Assembly: GCA_041776485.1 (NCBI GenBank)
Contig: JBHBQE010000016.1
Location: 38,577-102,576, forward strand
From: JBHBQE01 sp041776485
Lineage (GTDB): Bacteria; Bacillota; Clostridia; Lachnospirales; Lachnospiraceae
DNA: 64,000 nucleotides
Reading direction: 5' to 3'
Below, in pieces: positions 33,870 to 42,309 of this stretch. A model generated the notes under the pieces. The model had not been told where the DNA came from. It did no database searches and saw only the letters and a list, made by a program, of their open reading frames with translations. Made by a program: the position numbers and the translations under genes. The stretch's first letter is position 1, and every line of letters begins with the position of its first letter.

Positions 33870-34305
33870 TATTTACTATAGTTTCTCCATATACCACTTG
33901 TGTACTGCATAATCTGTCGTGGAGTGCACGCTTTTTTTCGTCTGGGATAATTAACAGATAACCTATATTTAATATAATAGCTGAAAGATATTTTCCAAAG
34001 GTTTCTCTAATGAGCACCTGAAAAAAGCCCAGTTTCCCGTCGATATCAACAACATGGATATTAAATGCCATTTTCCCGAGGGTTTGTCCGTTATAATAGG
34101 TAAGTAATACAAAATAGGAAGTAATTATTATATAACTAACCACATCAAATAATGTAAATGTAAAAAAAATGGGGATCTCGTACATATCAAAGTGGTTTAA
34201 TAAAAAGGCGAACCTGAAACCGGAGATTCCCATACCCAGTATGCACATATCCAATATGTAGGCAGCAAGCCTTATAAAAAATCCCGAATATACTTTATTT
34301 TGCAT
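33850..34305 (-). CDS. RDD family membrane protein
   Basis: A 151-residue protein with three to four hydrophobic segments and the RDD layout: FFIRLAAYILDMCIL near the start, YYNGQTLGKMAFNIHVVD in the middle, and LHDRLCSTQVVY at the end. RDD proteins are presumed small-molecule or ion-related membrane proteins; no substrate is known for most. It overlaps sppA by 11 bases and proB by 20, so it is co-translated with sppA. Confidence 0.85.
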   Translation of the reverse strand: MQNKVYSGFFIRLAAYILDMCILGMGISGFRFAFLLNHFDMYEIPIFFTFTLFDVVSYIIITSYFVLLTYYNGQTLGKMAFNIHVVDIDGKLGFFQVLIRETFGKYLSAIILNIGYLLIIPDEKKRALHDRLCSTQVVYGETIVNNGLNRF

Positions 34306-35314
34306 AATACATTAAAACTCCATTTTTATCATTTTTCATCATATCCATTACAGCATAAATATCAGAGTCGGAATCATGCTTAATAAAGCTTTTTATTCCG
34401 GAAAATAAACTATATATATTGTCGGAATATTCCGGAGAATATATTTCTTCACTCTCTGTTTCGGAAAACACAATTTGTGTTGTCTCATCATAATTACAAA
34501 TTTTATCCACTAAACCAATATCTGCTGCCTGTAATGCAGTATATATTCTGCCATCTGCAATTCCTCTCACCTGATCCTCAGACATTTTTCTGCTCTCAGC
34601 TACTATTTTTACAAACTGGTCGTATGCTTCGTCCACCATAGACTGTAAAATTGCCCTTTGTTCCTCCGTCATTTCAAGCCCGCCGCTGCCCATGGCTTTA
34701 TTAGGACCGCTTGTAACATCAATTTCACTTATTCCCAGCTTATCAAACAGTCCCTTGTAGTTATAGGAAGAAATAATTACACCAATGGAGCCTGTCCAGC
34801 AATTTCTGTTGGCATAAATTTTATCTGCTGCCATTGCTACATAATATCCTCCGGAACAAGCCTCTGAACCAAAGAAAGCATAAATCGGACGCTCGGTTTT
34901 TTCTTTATATTCCATAAGTTTAAGATAAAGCTCATCGGAATGATAGACGGTGCCTCCCGGTGAATCAATATTTAAAAGAATTCCGGTATTGTACTCATCA
35001 TCCATCATAGTATCTACAAATTCCATAAGCGTATCATGGTCATATTGAGCGCCTCCCAAATATGAGTCGGAAACGCTTCCTTGAATTTCGCCGATAATAT
35101 TTAACTGACCTATGTAAGGTGCTTTGGGAGGACTGATTTCCACATTATCATCAGATAGTATGTTATTAAATCCAAGGTTAATTTCTTTTCTTGCATCCTC
35201 TGTAATACTTTGTATAAAAAATGCCGAAATAACTCCGGATATGCCGGTAATCATTATTAGTATACAAGCCAATATAATAGTTAAAATCTGCATATTATGT
35301 TTATTATTATTCAT
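34295..35314 (-). CDS. sppA: Signal peptide peptidase SppA (S49 family)
   Basis: Membrane-anchored serine peptidase that degrades leftover signal peptides. The 339-residue protein has an N-terminal helix (about 8-32) and an S49 domain with NIDSPGGTVYHSDELYLKL, the nucleophile motif ACSGGYYVAMAADKI (Ser near 152) and WTGSIGVII. It is the short, single-domain Gram-positive type. GGAGGG precedes the ATG. It is the first gene of sppA-RDD-proB-miaB-ruvA-ruvB, after a 57-base gap with a weak AAACTG/CAGTTT hairpin. Confidence 0.93.
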   Translation of the reverse strand: MNNNKHNMQILTIILACILIMITGISGVISAFFIQSITEDARKEINLGFNNILSDDNVEISPPKAPYIGQLNIIGEIQGSVSDSYLGGAQYDHDTLMEFVDTMMDDEYNTGILLNIDSPGGTVYHSDELYLKLMEYKEKTERPIYAFFGSEACSGGYYVAMAADKIYANRNCWTGSIGVIISSYNYKGLFDKLGISEIDVTSGPNKAMGSGGLEMTEEQRAILQSMVDEAYDQFVKIVAESRKMSEDQVRGIADGRIYTALQAADIGLVDKICNYDETTQIVFSETESEEIYSPEYSDNIYSLFSGIKSFIKHDSDSDIYAVMDMMKNDKNGVLMYYAK

Positions 35315-35371
35315 CTATCCCTCCAAAAACTGGTAAACAAAAGCTAACTAAACAGTTTACTCTATTACAGG

Positions 35372-36256
35372 TTACATATCAATACATTGATACAAATATT
35401 CCACTATTTTTATATCTATCTTTCCCTCTTTGCCCATTTCTCTCATTATACTAAACACCTGCTCCTTAGGAATTGACTTTTTGTAGGGTCTATCCGTTGC
35501 CATCAAGGCGTCACATATGTCAGCTACGGTCATTATCCTTGATTCCAATGCCAAATCCTTGGCTGTAAGGTGACGAGGGTATCCGCTTCCGTCCAGCAAT
35601 TCGTGATGTTCACAAGCCCATTTCGGGGAATTTTTAAAATAGGAGTCAAAATATACTTTATCGAGGATTTTTTTGGTAAAGACGACATGATTTTCCATTA
35701 TTTCCCGCTCCCCAGATGTAAGGGTACCTGTTTCTATGCTTATACACTCCTTTTCGTCCTGAGTAAAAAAGGGAATAGTGGTATTTCCATTATCATAAAC
35801 TAAATCCAGTACATTTTTAATTCTATCCTTTATTGTGTCCTCCAGAGGCTCTGCATTATTTACTAGTCTGGATAATTCCAGGGCTTCCTTGGCTTTAGAT
35901 ATTATCTCCTCGTAATAATCAGAGGTAATATCCCCCTCAAGAAATCTTATTTTAGCCTCTAAATTTATAATATAAAGTCTGTTTTCAATATCCTTTTCCC
36001 TTCCCTCCAGCCGGGTTGTTTTATTCATAACAAAAAGCGGGGTTACAAGTTTTCCCACATCATGCAATAAAGCCCCCAGAATAAGCTGCTCTTTTCTGTT
36101 AATACTGAAATACTCATCCTCTTTCCCCTGCTCATGGAGAAGATTGATATAGTCTGCTATTTTGCCGCAATACTCTGCAACCTTATGGGCGTGGCTGGCA
36201 TTATAAGGTGTCAGTTCATCGATTGCAGCAGCCATTGCCTCTGTAAAGGACCACAT
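35372..36256 (-). CDS. HD-GYP-type phosphodiesterase with a large insertion
   Basis: A 294-residue protein with HD-GYP hallmarks: HAHKVAEYCG, LLHDVGK (65-69), HHELLDGSGYP (218-228) and VADICDALMATDRPYK. HD-GYP enzymes hydrolyse cyclic di-GMP or related dinucleotides. Between HDVGK and the TLTSGEREIMENH helix lie about 85 extra residues (roughly 82-175), charged and helical. The metal ligands I can check are present, so activity is expected. It starts one base after the GAF gene stops, so the pair forms a split GAF/HD-GYP signalling unit. Confidence 0.88.
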   Translation of the reverse strand: MWSFTEAMAAAIDELTPYNASHAHKVAEYCGKIADYINLLHEQGKEDEYFSINRKEQLILGALLHDVGKLVTPLFVMNKTTRLEGREKDIENRLYIINLEAKIRFLEGDITSDYYEEIISKAKEALELSRLVNNAEPLEDTIKDRIKNVLDLVYDNGNTTIPFFTQDEKECISIETGTLTSGEREIMENHVVFTKKILDKVYFDSYFKNSPKWACEHHELLDGSGYPRHLTAKDLALESRIMTVADICDALMATDRPYKKSIPKEQVFSIMREMGKEGKIDIKIVEYLYQCIDM

Positions 36257-36826
36257 TTAAGACTGCAGTTCCCTTTGGTACTTCATATTTGAAATAGCTA
36301 CCGCTGTTTGGGAGGCAAGGGAAAATATAATGTCTTCAAGGGATTTATCAAAGGGAATAATATTTCCGTTTGTGTCCATTGCATTAACCAGCTGTAATAC
36401 TCCTACGGTACTTTTATTTATATCTATAAGAGGTACAACCAGCATTGATTTTGTATGATAGCCTGTTGCAGCGTCATATTTTTTTGACCAGGAAAAATCA
36501 AATTCCTGATCCGATGAATATATATCTGAAATGTTTAATGCACGTTTATGGCTGGCAGAAAATGCACATATATTTTTATCTGACATTGAAATGGGATAAA
36601 AGTCTATTTTATCACTTAAACTTCCCATATCTAAATCAACAGAAAGGAAGTTCATAATATGAAATTCTAATTTCTCATCATTGCAAATATATAGGATTCC
36701 TGCATCACAATTGGTGATTTCCATATTTTTGCTGACTATCATATCAAAAAGAAGGAAGCTGTCCTTTTGTGATGATAGGGCAGTTCCAATATCCAGCACA
36801 ACCTGCAATTTATTTTGGATATCCAT
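36257..36826 (-). CDS. GAF domain protein
   Basis: A 189-residue protein, essentially one GAF domain: IVSKNMEITNCDAGILYI, YHTKSMLVVPLIDINKSTVGVLQLVNA (positions about 125-155) and the C-terminal FSLASQTAVAISNMKYQ. GAF domains bind small ligands such as cyclic nucleotides; which one is unknown here. There is no output domain of its own. The HD-GYP gene follows with no gap, so the natural reading is a sensor protein regulating the phosphodiesterase. It is the first gene after a clear promoter (36869-36896). Confidence 0.88.
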   Translation of the reverse strand: MDIQNKLQVVLDIGTALSSQKDSFLLFDMIVSKNMEITNCDAGILYICNDEKLEFHIMNFLSVDLDMGSLSDKIDFYPISMSDKNICAFSASHKRALNISDIYSSDQEFDFSWSKKYDAATGYHTKSMLVVPLIDINKSTVGVLQLVNAMDTNGNIIPFDKSLEDIIFSLASQTAVAISNMKYQRELQS

Positions 36827-36868
36827 TTATCAACTATCTCCGTGGTATAATTTTGTTAGCCAAATATA

Positions 36869-36896
36869 ATTATAGGCAAAATACTTTAATATGCAA
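36869..36896 (-). promoter_or_regulatory. Promoter of the GAF/HD-GYP pair
   Basis: Minus strand: TTGCAT (36891-36896), a 16-base spacer and perfect TATAAT (36869-36874), about 45 bases before the GAF start. Confidence 0.7.
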
Positions 36897-36905
36897 CATA
36901 TAGAA

Positions 36906-36971
36906 ATATCCCCGATACCATGTACTGTCTTTCCTGAAATAAGGTCAGACGGTGCAGGGTATCGGGGAATA
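36906..36971. terminator. Long imperfect hairpin downstream of rnfB; terminator or structured RNA
   Basis: Outer arms TCCCCGATACC (36909-36919) and GGTATCGGGGA (36958-36968) pair perfectly. Inner arms GTACTGTCT and AGACGGTGC pair with two G-U pairs as plus-strand RNA but with two A-C mismatches as minus-strand RNA, and a CCT/AGG stem closes the tip. It lies just 3' of the rnf operon, but no U-run follows on the minus strand. Termination of rnf is likely but not certain. Confidence 0.6.
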
Positions 36972-36988
36972 TAAATAATATGCGATAC

Positions 36989-37810
36989 TTACGCAGTTTT
37001 TATATTTCCGCTTGTCTTGGGAATGATTTCAATAGACTTCTTGGGACAATTTCTGGCACATATACCGCAGCCTATACATTTATCCTGGTCAATATGAGCC
37101 AGATTATTTTCTATTACAATGGCGTCCTTAGGACATTTCTTGGCGCAGATACCGCAACCGATACATCCTACTGTACATACAGGCATAACATCCTTGCCCT
37201 TATCCTTATTCATGCAGGTAACAACCTCCCTTGAATCGTAAGGAACCAATTCAATAAGATTTTTAGGGCATATCTGTATACATTTTTCGCATGCTACACA
37301 CTTTTCTTTATCGACTCTGGAAACACCGTTAATTACATGGATGGCGTCAAACTCACATGCCTTTACACAGCTTCCCAATCCAGTACAACCATATTTACAA
37401 GCCTTTCCGCCACCTCCGGGAACAAATCCGGCAGCAACGCAATCAGGAACTCCGGTATAGTTATATAATGCCTTGGCATTTTCATTTGTACCGTTACATC
37501 TTACGTAGGCAACCATTTTGGTGCTGGCTTCCGCCTCTACACCCATGATTTGTGCAATTATTTCAGCAACAGGCTCCCCGCCAACCGGACATTGATTGAC
37601 CCTGGCCTCACCCTTGGCAATTGCCGCAGCAAGACCGGAACAGCCGGGGAATCCGCAGGCACCGCAGTTATTTCCCGGAAGAGCCTCTAAAACAGCCTCC
37701 TCCCTTTCATCTACTTCTACCTTAAGCTTTTCGTCAGCAATACAGAGGAAAAATCCTATGACACATCCTACTGCACCAACAATAAGCATGGCAAGCAATA
37801 TTCCAATCAT
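36989..37810 (-). CDS. rnfB: Rnf complex subunit B, iron-sulfur protein
   Basis: Electron-entry subunit of the ferredoxin:NAD oxidoreductase that pumps Na+ or H+. It has an N-terminal membrane helix (1-24), then a [4Fe-4S] domain with C49, C52 and C57 (CGACGFPGC) and C74, followed by several ferredoxin motifs: CKYGCTGLGSCVKAC, CVACEKCIQICP, CIGCGICAKKCP and CIGCGICARNCP. The 273 residues are of the clostridial long type with extra clusters. It is the last gene of rnfCDGEAB. Confidence 0.96.
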   Translation of the reverse strand: MIGILLAMLIVGAVGCVIGFFLCIADEKLKVEVDEREEAVLEALPGNNCGACGFPGCSGLAAAIAKGEARVNQCPVGGEPVAEIIAQIMGVEAEASTKMVAYVRCNGTNENAKALYNYTGVPDCVAAGFVPGGGGKACKYGCTGLGSCVKACEFDAIHVINGVSRVDKEKCVACEKCIQICPKNLIELVPYDSREVVTCMNKDKGKDVMPVCTVGCIGCGICAKKCPKDAIVIENNLAHIDQDKCIGCGICARNCPKKSIEIIPKTSGNIKTA

Positions 37811-37820
37811 ATCTTCCTCC

Positions 37821-38414
37821 TTAAATACTAATCATTCCTGCAAAGCCAAAGAATGCTATAGACATCAGGCATGCAGTAACAAGTACAATACCAACCCCTT
37901 TAAAGGGATAAGGGATATTGTTATATTCTATCTTTTCTCTAATGCCTGCCATCAGCACAATGGCAATGGTAAAGCCTACAGCAGTTGCAAATCCGTTAAT
38001 AACGCTTTCTAATATGTCAAACTCATATGAAACGTTATTTAATGCCACGCCCAACACAGCACAGTTTGTGGTTATAAGAGGCAAATATACACCGAGGGAT
38101 TGGTATAGTCCTACCATGAATTTCTTCAAAAACATTTCCACAAATTGTACCAAAGCGGCAATTACCAGAATAAATACTATTGTTTTAAGGTAGTCAAAGC
38201 CTGCAGGGAACAAAATAAATTTGTAAATCAGGCTGGCAACCAGCGAAGCGATTGTTATAACAAATATTACGGCAGCGCCCATTCCGGAAGCGGTTTCAAC
38301 CTTTTTTGAAACACCGAGGAAGGGACATATACCGAGAAACTGACTTAATACCACATTGTTACAAATAGATGAAGCGACAATTATGGCAAAAAGATGTACT
38401 AAATAATCATTCAT
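37821..38414 (-). CDS. rnfA: Rnf complex subunit A, membrane protein
   Basis: A 197-residue membrane subunit with six predicted helices, homologous to NqrE. Signatures are NNVVLSQFLGICPFLGVSKK near the start and LPLITTNCAVLGVALNN in the middle, each with a Cys in the half-membrane position that in related complexes holds an iron-sulfur centre shared with RnfE. It overlaps rnfE by eight bases. Confidence 0.96.
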   Translation of the reverse strand: MNDYLVHLFAIIVASSICNNVVLSQFLGICPFLGVSKKVETASGMGAAVIFVITIASLVASLIYKFILFPAGFDYLKTIVFILVIAALVQFVEMFLKKFMVGLYQSLGVYLPLITTNCAVLGVALNNVSYEFDILESVINGFATAVGFTIAIVLMAGIREKIEYNNIPYPFKGVGIVLVTACLMSIAFFGFAGMISI

Positions 38415-39240
38415 TTACATTACCTCCCTTTTCGGTTTCTTCGGGATTATTTCTGGCTTCCGCATCAACGTCTGCTGTATTCATAGTAAGCTCACCGTCC
38501 TTTGCATCTACATTAATGACATTAGGGGAATTGTGACAAACCTCTGCCGCCATACAGGATCCGCAGCCGGTACCACAAGCTTCTTCTGCCATAAGGGGGG
38601 TTCCCCTTTCCTCAAGCTTTCTTCTGACAACGGTCATGACTGCCACCAGAATAGATAAAACAAGGAATGCTCCGGGAGCAAGTACAAATATTGATATGGG
38701 TGTAAAGCCTAACTTTCCTGCAGCAGGGTCTGCTAATGGTAAAAGCTGAAATCCGAAAAATGATCCGGCACCTAATAATTCACGAACAGCACCGATTATT
38801 GTAAGGGATGCAGTAAAACCAAGCCCCATTCCCAAACCGTCAAATATGGACGGCAAAACAGGATTCTTAGAAGCATAGGATTCTGCACGACCTAAAATAA
38901 TACAGTTAACAACTATCAGGGGGATAAATACTCCTAAAGCTGAATACAGTGCCGGTACAAATCCCTTTAACAAGAAATCTACGATTGTAACAAAGCTTGC
39001 CACAACTACAATAAATGCCGGCATTCTGACCCTGTCGGGAATTAATTTCCTCAAAAGGGAAATAAGCAGATTTGACATGGTAAGTACCACGGTAGTTGAT
39101 AATCCCATACCTAATCCGTTAAAGGTACTGGTGGTAACAGCAAGTGTAGGACACATTCCGAGCATCATAACAAATGCAGGGTTTTCCTTAAATATACCGT
39201 TTGTAAGTCTTTCTATATAGATATTTTCCTTTTTATTCAT
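38407..39240 (-). CDS. rnfE: Rnf complex subunit E, with Cys-rich C-terminal tail
   Basis: Membrane subunit homologous to NqrD: ENPAFVMMLGMCPTLAVTTS, IPLIVVNCIILGRAESYAS, then FDGLGMGLGFT, six helices in the first 210 residues. The usual length is about 200-230; here it is 277. The extra tail holds C222, C226, C229 and C235 (CGTGCGSC...C), a spacing compatible with a metal or Fe-S site, and then an acidic stretch. The tail should lie in the cytoplasm next to RnfB and RnfC. It overlaps rnfA by eight bases. Confidence 0.95.
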   Translation of the reverse strand: MNKKENIYIERLTNGIFKENPAFVMMLGMCPTLAVTTSTFNGLGMGLSTTVVLTMSNLLISLLRKLIPDRVRMPAFIVVVASFVTIVDFLLKGFVPALYSALGVFIPLIVVNCIILGRAESYASKNPVLPSIFDGLGMGLGFTASLTIIGAVRELLGAGSFFGFQLLPLADPAAGKLGFTPISIFVLAPGAFLVLSILVAVMTVVRRKLEERGTPLMAEEACGTGCGSCMAAEVCHNSPNVINVDAKDGELTMNTADVDAEARNNPEETEKGGNVNE

Positions 39241-39872
39241 TATTCACCACCTCCGTTTACTGACTCTACATAAGCAATGGCAGCGTCCACTGCAAATGTA
39301 ACCGCTTTAGAGGAAATTGTTGCACCGCTGATAGCCTGGATTTCTCCCTCATTAGCAGTGCTCTTTGTAACAGAAAGTATTGCTGCGGGAATACCTCTGA
39401 AGCTTTTCATAAAGCCTTCTTCTGTTACCTTCATGCCCAGCCCCGGAGTATCGCTTATATCTGTAATCATATATCCTGTAAGGATATTTTCATTGGAAAT
39501 TCCCACAGAAAGAGTAATGCTTCCGCCATAGCTTTTTTTATTGGTTACAGTAACAATTAATCCAAGGGTATTGCCGCCTTTATCCTTTGCTTCATTACAG
39601 TCGGTAATCATTATGGCACCGTCGGGCCAATCACTTCCTATAACTGCGGATGCGGCTTCTTCAGCTAAAGCTGTAGCTTTATCGGAATCAAATTCACTAT
39701 AGGGTGAAAAAGAACTTGCCTCAGGAAAAAGACTTTGAAAAGCCTTTTTTTGAGTATTTTCCTCCGCTGCTTGTATGGGTGCCTCAGTAATCATCTGAAC
39801 TGCCCCAAGAGCCAGACCTGCTATTAACGTAATTACAGTGAGAATAAGGGCGTCTTTAACTAATTTATTCAT
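39240..39872 (-). CDS. rnfG: Rnf complex subunit G, flavoprotein
   Basis: Single-helix membrane subunit with an extracytoplasmic flavin domain. The 210 residues have the N-terminal helix (about 7-28) and the FMN attachment motif SGATISS, where Thr185 would carry covalent FMN. TPGLGMKVTEEGF matches the family. It overlaps rnfD by eight bases and abuts rnfE. The flavin transferase ApbE needed for modification is not in this window. Confidence 0.95.
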   Translation of the reverse strand: MNKLVKDALILTVITLIAGLALGAVQMITEAPIQAAEENTQKKAFQSLFPEASSFSPYSEFDSDKATALAEEAASAVIGSDWPDGAIMITDCNEAKDKGGNTLGLIVTVTNKKSYGGSITLSVGISNENILTGYMITDISDTPGLGMKVTEEGFMKSFRGIPAAILSVTKSTANEGEIQAISGATISSKAVTFAVDAAIAYVESVNGGGE

Positions 39873-40833
39873 TTGTTCTTCCTCCCTTTTTTTCTTTTAC
39901 AATACCAAGAGCAAGGGGAACAGTTTTGTTCTCGATAAGGGGAACCATCATATTGCTGATAATGATGGCATAGGATACACCCTCCGCTCCGGAGCCGAAT
40001 ATACGGAACAGTCCTGTTAATACTCCAAGGATAATTCCGTAAATATATTTTCCGTTTGGGGTAATAGGACTTGTAACATAGTCTGTTGCCATAAAGAAAG
40101 CACCCAGAATAAGTCCGCCACCGCATATATGGGCAACAATAAAGTCGATATCCAGTCCATGACCTCCAAATATTGTAATAAATACAACAAAGGACAGGAT
40201 ATAGGTTCCTGGAATTCTCAAATCAATTACACCCATTAATATCAGGAAAATCGCACCTATAACAAGAGCTATAACACTGGTTTCTCCAATGGTTCCCGGG
40301 ATTGTTCCTATGAGCATTTTCATAGAATCCACTATCTCACCGCTTTTAAGGCTTGCTAAGGGTGTGGCAGAACTGAAAGCGTCAACAAATTTTTCATTGT
40401 GAGCAAAAAAATCAGTCATAGGCCCTGCAAAGGAAATAAGCAGAAAACATCTTGCCCCCAGTGCAGGGTTCATAAAGTTTTGACCAAGTCCGCCAAAAAG
40501 CATTTTTACCACAATGATACCGAAAACTGAACCCAGTGCAGGTATCCACCAGGCAATTCCGCTGGGGACGTTAAGGGCAATAAGAAGTCCTGTTAATACT
40601 GCAGAAAGGTCACCTATTGTAGATTTTGTTTTGGCAATTTTTTCATATATATATTCAGATAGTACAGCAAATATAATTGATACGGCAATTATTACAGCTG
40701 CCCTATATCCAAAATTCCAAATACCAAAGAAAGTGGCTGGAAGCAGGGATATAATTACATAAAGCATTATTCTTTGAGTACTGTCCTTTTCCCTCAAGTG
40801 GGGGTTCGATGTAACACTTTTTAAATCACTCAT
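39865..40833 (-). CDS. rnfD: Rnf complex subunit D, flavoprotein
   Basis: Membrane subunit homologous to NqrB. The 322-residue protein has eight to ten helices, SNPHLREKDSTQRIMLYV at the start, FGGLGQNFMNPALGARCFLL, and the FMN attachment site SSATPLAS (Thr157). With RnfG it carries electrons across the membrane. Its start lies 11 bases after rnfC. Confidence 0.95.
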   Translation of the reverse strand: MSDLKSVTSNPHLREKDSTQRIMLYVIISLLPATFFGIWNFGYRAAVIIAVSIIFAVLSEYIYEKIAKTKSTIGDLSAVLTGLLIALNVPSGIAWWIPALGSVFGIIVVKMLFGGLGQNFMNPALGARCFLLISFAGPMTDFFAHNEKFVDAFSSATPLASLKSGEIVDSMKMLIGTIPGTIGETSVIALVIGAIFLILMGVIDLRIPGTYILSFVVFITIFGGHGLDIDFIVAHICGGGLILGAFFMATDYVTSPITPNGKYIYGIILGVLTGLFRIFGSGAEGVSYAIIISNMMVPLIENKTVPLALGIVKEKKGGRTNE

Positions 40834-40844
40834 TTTACCCCTCC

Positions 40845-42173
40845 TTATTTCGCAGCCGCTGCTCGTTTGGCGGCTAATAAAATTTTCTTAGTTGTCTTAA
40901 TGGATTGGCATAGATGACGTCTCGCAGGACATACATAGCTGCAGGAGCCACACTCTATACACTCTAGGCCATACCACTTTTCATATTCTTCAAAGAGGTT
41001 ATGTTCAGAAAAATCAGTTAATCTGCTGGGCACAAGCCTTTCAGGACATGCCTCAACACAGCGCCCGCAGTTAATGCAGGCTGTAGTTTCATATTCAGCA
41101 GCGGCATCCTGATTAAGGAAAATAATAGCTGATGAAGTTTTTGTTGTGGGAATATCCAGTGTAAAGAGAGAAAATCCCATCATAGGACCACCGGAAATCA
41201 TTTTCTTCGGTGTCTCTCTAAATCCGCCGGAGGCATCAACTATTTCCTGAAGAGAAATACCGATTGGAATTTCATAATTTTTAGGGTTCTTTACAGCCTC
41301 GCCGCTTATGGTAAGCACACGGCTGATAACCGGACGTCCAAGGATAACTGCGTCATGGATTGCAATTAATGTTGCCACATTATCAACTATGCAGCCTAAA
41401 TCTGCAGGAAGCAGTTTTGCATTTAGTTCGCGGCCTGTAATGGCATTAATAAGCTGTCGCTCTCCTCCCTGAGGATACTTGGTTTTCAAAGGAGCAACTT
41501 CCATTCTCTCCTCTTTTTCCACAAGCTTTGTAAGCTTTTCTATGCAGTCAGGCTTATTGTCCTCTATTCCGAAAACACCCTTTGCATTGGGAAATACGGA
41601 AAGGACAATCCTCATTCCTGAAATAAGTCTTTCACTATCCTCAAGCATGCTCCTGTAGTCACAGGTAATATATGGCTCACATTCTGCACAGTTTGCAATT
41701 ATATACTCAATTTTATCCGGCTCTTTAGGAGATAATTTTACATGGGTGGGAAAGCCTGCTCCTCCCATTCCTACCACACCGGCATTTTTTATTTTATCAA
41801 TAATTTCTTCTTTAGACAGGGTGGAAATATCCTTTGTTTCCACGTATTCAACTTCTTTGTACTCTCCGTCATTTTCCACAATAATGGAATTAACCATGTC
41901 TCCCACTGCCGTACGTCTAGGCTCGATAGCCTTAACAGTTCCGGATACTGATGAAAATACAGGCGAAGAAACAAAACCGCTGGCTTCTGCCAACATCTGT
42001 CCCTTTAACACCTTATCACCGGTATTTACCACTGGACTGGCAGGGGCACCTATATGCTGAGCAACAGGAAATACAAGTTCTCCCTGTGGTTTTAGCATTT
42101 CAATAGGCATGGCTTTGGAAAGACTTTTTCCATCATCAGGATGGACTCCGCCTTTAAATGTCCTAAGACCCAT
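40845..42173 (-). CDS. rnfC: Rnf complex subunit C, NADH-site iron-sulfur protein
   Basis: Peripheral subunit that reacts with NAD(H). The 442 residues start with GGVHPDDGK and a lipoyl-like region, continue with a flavin/NADH domain (GVVGMGGAGFPTHVKL; CAECEPYITCDYRSMLE), and end with two [4Fe-4S] motifs, CINCGRCVEACP and CIECGSCSYVCP. It is the first gene of rnfCDGEAB, the order of the Clostridium and Acetobacterium clusters. Candidate promoters lie at 42191-42248. Confidence 0.96.
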   Translation of the reverse strand: MGLRTFKGGVHPDDGKSLSKAMPIEMLKPQGELVFPVAQHIGAPASPVVNTGDKVLKGQMLAEASGFVSSPVFSSVSGTVKAIEPRRTAVGDMVNSIIVENDGEYKEVEYVETKDISTLSKEEIIDKIKNAGVVGMGGAGFPTHVKLSPKEPDKIEYIIANCAECEPYITCDYRSMLEDSERLISGMRIVLSVFPNAKGVFGIEDNKPDCIEKLTKLVEKEERMEVAPLKTKYPQGGERQLINAITGRELNAKLLPADLGCIVDNVATLIAIHDAVILGRPVISRVLTISGEAVKNPKNYEIPIGISLQEIVDASGGFRETPKKMISGGPMMGFSLFTLDIPTTKTSSAIIFLNQDAAAEYETTACINCGRCVEACPERLVPSRLTDFSEHNLFEEYEKWYGLECIECGSCSYVCPARRHLCQSIKTTKKILLAAKRAAAAK

Positions 42174-42190
42174 TACTTACCCCTTCTTTC

Positions 42191-42248
42191 TAAATACTAT
42201 TTTTAATCATACCTTGTCAATTATAGCATTATCTAAAATTAATACTAT
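42191..42248 (-). promoter_or_regulatory. Promoter region of the rnf operon (two overlapping candidates)
   Basis: Minus strand: a perfect TTGACA (42215-42220) with TATTTA (42191-42196) 18 bases on. Overlapping it is a TGCTATAAT extended -10 (TATAAT at 42220-42225) with only a weak -35. They cannot both be used at full strength. The rest of 42249-42309 shows no recognisable site. Confidence 0.45.
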
Positions 42249-42309
42249 AAAAAATTAGGGGGAAAATGTATTTTTTTAAAGGCAATTAATGCTATATTGT
42301 ATACAGGAA

